64,000 nucleotides of DNA from Trichosporon coremiiforme. Taxonomy: Eukaryota > Basidiomycota > Tremellomycetes > Trichosporonales > Trichosporonaceae. Shown in pieces: positions 58,349 to 64,000 of the stretch; within the stretch, counting starts at the first letter, position 1; every line of letters begins with the position of its first letter. The stretch spans positions 186,001 through 250,000 of the forward strand of contig BCJJ01000005.1 of NCBI GenBank assembly GCA_039545355.1, in the 5' to 3' direction. The position numbers and the translations under genes are program-made. The notes under the pieces are model-generated. The model worked only from the letters and a program-made list of their open reading frames with translations. It was not told the DNA's origin and made no database searches.

Positions 58349-60766
58349 CTATGCACAGCAGCTGCTGAAGCCGCCCTTCTTCGCTGGCCGCTTGTCCTTG
58401 GCCGGGTCGGTCAGCATGACGCTGTTTTTCCTGCGGAGCGTGTGCTCGCGCTCGATCTTGTTCTTGCGCTCGATGAGCTGCGCCGAGATGCTGCGCAGGA
58501 GGCTCTCGACACCCTCGCCCGTCAGGCTCGAAACCTCGCCGACGCGGACCGAGCCAATGTCGATGCCCCACGTGTCGTCGGGCTCTTCGTCGGATGACTC
58601 GTCCTCGAATAACCGCGTGTCGCGGCCGAGGCTGCCGGCACGGAGGCGAGTGCGCGGGACGGGCAACGAGGATGGCGCAGGCGAGATGGCCCACGGTGAG
58701 TTCTGCGCAGGCTGCCTCTGCCAGGTCGTCGCAGAGGCGGCAGCGGCACCAAACTCCTCCAGCGCGTCAGCGGCCGAGGGACCCTCGCCGCGACCCCAGC
58801 CAGGACCAGTTGCGCTCCAGTCCTCGCTCCGCCTCTTGCCGTCCAAGAGCGGGCTCGACTCGGTGCGCACGCGGATCCCAGGCGACAGAGAAGGGCGCGG
58901 GCTCCGTGAAGACACGACCGGGTTTGCGTCGGCCAGGTGCGATAAGTTAGCCACCGCGTCGCTTGTCGGGCTCCGTGTCAGTCCTAACATGCCGCTGAGC
59001 GAGAAGCGGCTCGTCGACAGCCGGTGCTTCGAGCCGTTAGCTGTCGAGGCGACTGCTGTCTCGGCCGTCGTCGCGCTCGTTGGCTCCGCGAGGGCAGGGC
59101 CGTGGAAGCTAACCCGCTGCTGCCGCCGGTACATGCCCGTGCTGGGCGGCGAACCGACGCTGCCCGCGATCGACGCCGTGCTGCTCGCAGACGTCCCCGC
59201 GCCGGGGATGCTGGTCGGCGTCACGAGTGAGGGCGGGAAGTGGACCGCCGGCGCGGGGCTTGGTGCAACAAGCGTCGACGCCTGCGACCCGCTGCCACCC
59301 GTGCTCGCGCTCAGGTCGAAGTCAAAGTCGGTCGCGGCGAGCATGAGCGAAGCGAGACCATGCATCGAGTGCGGCCGCCGCTGCGGCGACGGGGCCGACA
59401 TCGAGTCGCTGCGCGGGCGCGTTGTCGACGTGCTCCGGAACAGGCTGCGGGTCGGCACGAGCACCTCCTCCGGCTCAGGCTCGGGCTCGGGCGCCGGGTT
59501 CAGCCACCGCCGGATCGTGCGGCTCGCCTCGGACAGAGTCACGGCGCGCTGCGACCCGAGGTCGAGCTTGGCGCCGACAACGTAGATCATCATGTCCTTG
59601 GACGCCTTGTGGTTGAGCTCGTCGAGCCACGACTGCACGTCCTGGAAGCTTTTGCGGTCCGAAATGTCGTAGACGAGGATGCACACGTGCGCGCCTCGGT
59701 AGTAGATCGGCGCCATCGACCGGAAGCGTTCCTGCCCGGCCGTGTCCCAAATCTGCAGCTTGATCGGATGCCCGTTGTGATCCAGCTTGCGCTTGTACAC
59801 GGACCCTTCGACCGACGCCGACGCGCGCTCCGCGTTGAAGGACCCTGTCGTGAGGCGCAGAATCAAAGACGTCTTGCCGACGCCCTGCGAACCGAGAAGG
59901 ACGAGCTTGGCCTCAAGCCCGTTCGGCCCCCCAAAGTCGAGCTGGTCCGGCTCAGCGAGAGTCGGGTGATAGCTGTGGGGGCGTGCAGAGGCGGCGGAAG
60001 GAGGCGGCGTGGACGGGGGCGCGTTGTCATGTGTCACTGTCCGCCGCAGCCGCGCGCTGGGATACTCGGTCGCCAGAGTCGGGTAGCGCGTGAGCTTGGC
60101 CCCTCCGGTCGAGCGGAGGCGTATCCGTGAGTCCGCGCTCCGGCTCTCGACCATGCGGACAGAAGTGGGTTGCCCAGGGTGGCCGGCCGTGGTCTGTCGC
60201 CGTCCGAGGTTCCGTCTATCGCGGTCGCGCTGCTCACGTTCGCGCTCCTTTGTATCATACGACTTGACTCGGCTGAAAGAGTTGCGGTTGCTGCCTGGGG
60301 CGAGGTTCGGTGCGGTCTCCGACCTGGACATACCTCGCCTAGCTGGCTTCCTTGGCGACGGCGATCGCTGAAGTTGCACTGAGGAATTCGGGTTCGCGTT
60401 GATCAAACCCGGCGAGCGGCTCTCGTTCGTCGAGTGCGACGACGACGAGCTCGAAGCCGAACTCTCCATCGCAGAAGACGTGTAGATCGCTGATGAGTCA
60501 TTGCTGTTGTCGTCTGCGGGTGGGGCCAACGCAACCATGGCTGTCGGGAACAGTCGCGCTGGCGGCGAAGGGTCAGGTGTCGGTGGTAAGACTGATTTGC
60601 GCACGTCGGGCTCGAGAAGCACTCCCCTTGGCATGTACGCTGGGCTCGGTGATGGGGGGCCGAGGACGTCGACGGCCGCCTTGGACGGTCCGGGTGAGCT
60701 CCGCATCGGGCTTGGGCTTGTGTGGTCGAACGAGGGCGGCAAAACGGGGGTGGAAACTGCCATCAT
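58349..60766 (-). CDS. Rab-like small GTPase with long N-terminal extension and large insert
   Basis: A single exon from ATG 60766 gives 805 residues. The first 280 are Ser/Pro/Arg-rich and disordered. A Ras-superfamily core begins at 287: G1 GSQGVGKTS (292-300), switch region RASASVEGSVYKRKL, G3 WDTAGQERF (340-348), YYRGAHVCILVYDISDRKSF, and a G4-like GAKLD (398-402) where the usual Asn of NKxD is Ala. About 340 residues then separate G4 from the G5-like EVSSLTGEGVESLL (744-757); this insert has a PEPEPEPEEV run and Ser/Ala-rich sequence. The tail KKGGFSSCCA ends in a CCX prenylation motif, so membrane attachment by geranylgeranyl is expected. Normal Rabs have about 200 residues with G4-G5 only 25-35 apart. 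Rab5/Ypt5-like features in G3 suggest an endosomal Rab ancestor, but that is inference. Confidence 0.88.
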   Translation of the reverse strand: MMAVSTPVLPPSFDHTSPSPMRSSPGPSKAAVDVLGPPSPSPAYMPRGVLLEPDVRKSVLPPTPDPSPPARLFPTAMVALAPPADDNSNDSSAIYTSSAMESSASSSSSSHSTNESRSPGLINANPNSSVQLQRSPSPRKPARRGMSRSETAPNLAPGSNRNSFSRVKSYDTKEREREQRDRDRRNLGRRQTTAGHPGQPTSVRMVESRSADSRIRLRSTGGAKLTRYPTLATEYPSARLRRTVTHDNAPPSTPPPSAASARPHSYHPTLAEPDQLDFGGPNGLEAKLVLLGSQGVGKTSLILRLTTGSFNAERASASVEGSVYKRKLDHNGHPIKLQIWDTAGQERFRSMAPIYYRGAHVCILVYDISDRKSFQDVQSWLDELNHKASKDMMIYVVGAKLDLGSQRAVTLSEASRTIRRWLNPAPEPEPEPEEVLVPTRSLFRSTSTTRPRSDSMSAPSPQRRPHSMHGLASLMLAATDFDFDLSASTGGSGSQASTLVAPSPAPAVHFPPSLVTPTSIPGAGTSASSTASIAGSVGSPPSTGMYRRQQRVSFHGPALAEPTSATTAETAVASTANGSKHRLSTSRFSLSGMLGLTRSPTSDAVANLSHLADANPVVSSRSPRPSLSPGIRVRTESSPLLDGKRRSEDWSATGPGWGRGEGPSAADALEEFGAAAASATTWQRQPAQNSPWAISPAPSSLPVPRTRLRAGSLGRDTRLFEDESSDEEPDDTWGIDIGSVRVGEVSSLTGEGVESLLRSISAQLIERKNKIEREHTLRRKNSVMLTDPAKDKRPAKKGGFSSCCA

Positions 60767-63700
60767 CCCAACTTCGCGACCTAGGCAGAGAGGGGGGGCG
60801 GTGGGGGGATGGTGGGCGAGCGGGCGGATCACGTAGCGATGCCGCTGCTGCTGCTTCCGATTGACTGGTGTTCCGTGCGGTGCTGGCCCAACGTTATTGT
60901 TGATAACGACTGCTGCGTCGATGGAGAGCAGAAGAGAATTTGCGCGGGTTGCCGGCGTGCACACTCGGGCTCGAGCGTTGAGCGCAACGGGTCAACGGAT
61001 GATTGCGGCCCAAGCGCTCAACCAGCGGCGTTTCAGCCCCGGTATCTGTGCGCAGGGAGATTGTTCCTATGCGGTTTCTTGGTTCTGTCCGAGGCAGCAG
61101 TCAGACGGACGTCCTGCAACGACAGTTGTCGGTGCGCCGGCGCGATATCTCGAGGTTCGGAAGCCGGTGCAAGGAGTGTGCGCGGCGCGACGTGTGTATG
61201 TGTCTATTCGGGTTGTCTGTCGGTGACGAGCGCAAAGTTTGTCTTGGACCGGGATACAGGGACGAGGAACGGCACGCGCGCTCGAAGCGGTAGGGAAGAG
61301 TAGGGAGGATGAGAGAGGTAAAGAGTCGGATGGGGTTGCTTCGTTTCAGGTTGCGTGTTTTGAGGAGGGAGGACGGAGATGCAAGATCGTTGGGCGGGGC
61401 AGATCGTGAATCGTTGTGGGTCGTGTCGGCCGTGCAAACGTCGGGTGCGTTGAGGGGGTGGCGAGACGCGGGGACGTAGGCGTGGGCGTCAGGTTGTCGT
61501 CGTTACAGAGTCGGCGCGAGTGAGAGGAGACTGTGACTGGAAATGATGTCAACACCGCACCGAAGATCAAGAAGAGAGGACCAGAGGACGGGTGGTTGTG
61601 AGGGGGGAAGGTGGGATGCGATTCGCCGGCGCCGCCGTGGATCAAGGATCGGAGGAGTGCAAGTGCAAGGGCAAAGCGAGTGCAAGAAAGACAGGTACAA
61701 GAGCAAGTGGGAGAGGACAGGGAAGAGTGAATCGGTGAATCGCATCGGTCGTGAATCGACGAGGTTTAGGCTGGCTGAATCGATGGTTTGGACAAGCGCC
61801 CACGCGGCCGGATCAGGCGTACATGCGTGTTTGTGATGAATGAATGGATGAACGATATCGAGACGACTGTCCCTGACGGCGCCGCCATGCGCCGCCACCG
61901 CAACGAAAGAGCGGCCGCAAGCGAGCGTCTGACCCAACGGACCAACAAGCGAGCGGTACTAGCGGCGCAATCGCGGGGCTCGGCGGGGCAACCACCCAGG
62001 GTACGGGTCAGACCGGATGCAGAGCTACTCTGATCACCCAATGCGCGGCAGCCCGGCACCTCGTCCGCGCGGCATGCACGGCACGTTCGGCGCTACGACT
62101 CTGACCGGCTGACTGCTGACTGTGACTGGTCGGCTGGTCGGTGCACTGGAGACTGGCTGCCCAGACACGTTTGACACGACACGACGAGTCGATAATGGGT
62201 AGGCAGGTTGGTTGGCGAGCGTGACAAGGGAAGGCGCCGTCGAGGGCATGGGGTACACGGTGACGGAGGCCGGGTGTGCGGTGGCGAGTGGCTGGGCGCT
62301 GGTCATTGGTCGTTGGTCGCTGTGCTGATTGCGACAGCGACGAGTGCAGGCTGGGTGTGGACGCGTCTGGAAGGCAAGGTCGGGTGTGCAGCGTGCATCG
62401 AGCATGGGGGAGAATGGGAGAGCATGGGAGGGCACATGACAGTGGAGAAGGGGAAGGGGTTGCTGTGGCTGACTTACCAAAGCTGCGCGCAAAGCTTAGC
62501 GTCTCGCTGTCTGTCTCGTGTGTCGTGTCTTGGGTGCTGCCTCCTGTTGTTCGACTGTACTCTTATCGCGCTTTCGCTTTTGTTTTGGGAGAAGAATGCT
62601 TCGGTGCCTATATGCGATGCACTATGATGGGGTGATGAATGCGGTGATGCCTGATGGAAATGCCTGATGCCTGAATTGCTGATGCAGATCGGAGGGGGTG
62701 GGAGGATGTTGGGTGTTGGGTGTTGCTATTGATGGTAGACAGAGTCGTCGTGCGGGGTGAGGGAGGGCCGAGCGGACGCAGCTCAGGGGCTCAGGGCACA
62801 GTCGGCTCTTCAGGTGTCGTGATCGGTTGGTCGTTGAATCGACCTTTCGGCCTTTGGGCGTCGGGCGTCTCCGGCTTTCGTTTCGGCGTCTCGGTCGGCG
62901 TGCCCATGCTGCACGGCCGGCGGGCCGATGGAGTCTAGGTCGAGGGAGCGATAAAAGTCGCAGAGTATGAAAAGGTGAACAGGCAAAAACGGGTGCAGCG
63001 CGAATGGATGGATGTTTGGTAGGCGCAGGTTTCGGTGCGTGAGGTGCGTGACAGGCGCGAGGACCAAGGGGTGTCAGCTCTGTGGAATGCTGTTCGATGG
63101 TGGAGGCCGCCAGATCAGATCGCGCGCGCGCGCGCGGTGGGCGGCAGACGGAGGGTATGCAGGGAATGTCAATGTCACAACACCAAGGAATCCGTGACGG
63201 CCGCCTTCGTCCTGTTGTGTGCTGTGTGCTGCGCTCGAGCGCCGAGACAGTCACAGTCACGGTCACAGTCTCACCGTCACAGTCGTGATTGTTGCAGTCA
63301 AGTGCGGCGAGCAGTTGCTTGGTCTCGTTGTATGAATCGAGTATCCAGGAACGCGACTCTGACGTTGAGCCCCCGCGACGACCCAGCTGAGGCGACAGTA
63401 GAGTGATGAAGTGGGCACCTGGCAAGGATGATTCAATCAAGTGATCCAGTGCGTGGTGCTCAGCGACATCAGGAGCCAGCGCCCAGCAGTGAAGGCGGTG
63501 CGCGGCGGGGACATGCGTCGACAGCGGCGGAGATAGCCTCGGGCTCTTGTGCTCCTTGCTGTACGCCGGTCGGAATGTCGGAGTAGTCCGAGGTCGACAA
63601 CGGAGATAGCTGTGCTGTACGGGCGCCCGTTCGGAGCAGTGACGCAAGAGATGAATAGGAAAGAGAGACAGTGAAGGACTACGTCCGCTGGGAGGTATAA

Positions 63701-64000
63701 CGTAGAAGTACTTGGTAATGATGTGCTCGGAGATCTTTGTCTCGGCTGAGAATGAGGCTTTGTGTCGTGAGATGTCTGAGTCTGAGGCAGGGAGAGGTGG
63801 GCTGGGCTTAGTGAGTGCGTGGACAGTGGTGGTGCGTGATGGTCCGTTCCAGTGGCGGCTTTGCTATGAGCTCGGAGGAGAGAAGAGAAGAGGAGGAGGG
63901 CGGCGGCGCCTGCATAAGGTTGTCAAGTACTGCAAGCAGCTGTATGTGAAGAAGCCGATGCGGCTCGCCAGGCGTTGGGCAGGATGTGTATGTATGGGGC
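60767..64000. other. 3.2 kb without a supported gene
   Basis: The minus strand here is pyrimidine-rich in places (for example 61250-61400), as expected for a long leader or promoter of the Rab-like gene. The largest frame (62622-63647, minus, 341 codons) has no domain, a low-complexity His/Pro/Arg/Ser composition and no codon bias. A (CG)n run lies at 63121-63136 and a repeated gtcacagtcacggtcacagtctcaccgtcacagtc block at about 63248-63284. The last 300 nt may belong to a gene outside the window. I see no tRNA or transposon. Confidence 0.5.
63248..63286. repeat. imperfect GTCACA 6-bp repeat
   Basis: About six imperfect copies of a gtcaca/gtcacg unit (agtcacagtcacggtcacagtctcaccgtcacagtc), in the gene-free end of the window. 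Confidence 0.8.

Noticed and set aside
58341..59585. 414-codon plus-strand open frame
   Set aside because: Antisense of the Rab-like GTPase; no domain.
62622..63647. 341-codon minus-strand open frame as a gene
   Set aside because: Low-complexity, no domain, no ATG with good context and no codon bias; more likely leader or promoter sequence.

Overview
This is a GC-rich nuclear segment of a fungus, very probably a basidiomycete yeast of the Tremellomycetes (Trichosporonales-like; the order is inference). The signs are many very short introns (about 37-60 nt) with GTRAGT donors and CTRAC branch points, a complex I subunit, an Argonaute, a CFEM GPI protein, Copia debris, and a decayed copy of a family I recall from basidiomycete genomes. 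No bacterial, viral or plasmid features are seen.

Layout. 1-741: 3' end of a PMR1-type Golgi Ca2+/Mn2+ P-type ATPase. 1.7-3.4 kb (-): secreted subtilisin. 4.6-8.3 kb (-): 11-exon Argonaute, head to head with eIF6 (9.5-10.2 kb, +). 10.9-11.3 kb (-): small unknown membrane protein. 13.2-15.4 kb (-): bZIP factor. 16.9-17.8 kb (+): mitochondrial IF-3. 17.9-18.6 kb (-): CFEM/GPI protein. 19.9-21.4 kb (+): J-protein. 21.5-22.5 kb (-): NmrA-like reductase. 23.1-24.1 kb (+): Grx5. 24.6-26.0 kb (-): single-pass membrane protein. 26.8-27.9 kb (-): Ubc8-type E2. 28.4-29.2 kb (+): complex I NDUFA11. 30.4-32.4 kb (+): two-RRM protein. 32.9 kb (+): intron-containing tRNA-Ser(CGA). 33.6-35.5 kb (+): SLC41/MgtE-type cation transporter. 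36.1-36.9 kb (+): Cox6. 37.3-38.2 kb (+): unknown, possibly mitochondrial protein. 38.6-40.9 kb (+): WW/RS-rich putative splicing protein. 41.7-45.3 kb (+): GRAM-TBC-EF-hand RabGAP. 45.3-47.3 kb: repeats and a decayed gene. 47.7-49.0 kb (-): U1-70K. 50.8-52.8 kb (+): signal-anchored surface protein. 53.0-54.6 kb (-): UNC50/GMH1 with a Copia inverted repeat in its first intron. 55.2-57.9 kb (+): pyruvate decarboxylase. 58.3-60.8 kb (-): very unusual Rab-like GTPase. 60.8-64 kb: no gene supported.

Most genes are housekeeping and not organised as a pathway. Themes recur: mitochondrion (IF-3, Grx5, NDUFA11, Cox6), membrane traffic and Golgi (PMR1, TBC RabGAP, UNC50, Rab-like GTPase), RNA (Argonaute, U1-70K, WW/RS protein, RRM protein) and cell surface (subtilisin, CFEM, two single-pass proteins). 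The points most worth a second look are the Argonaute whose fourth PIWI catalytic position is Asn, the Rab-like GTPase with about 340 extra residues between its G4 and G5 boxes, and the near-perfect Copia RNase H inverted repeat in the UNC50 intron, a possible hairpin RNA in a genome that encodes Argonaute.
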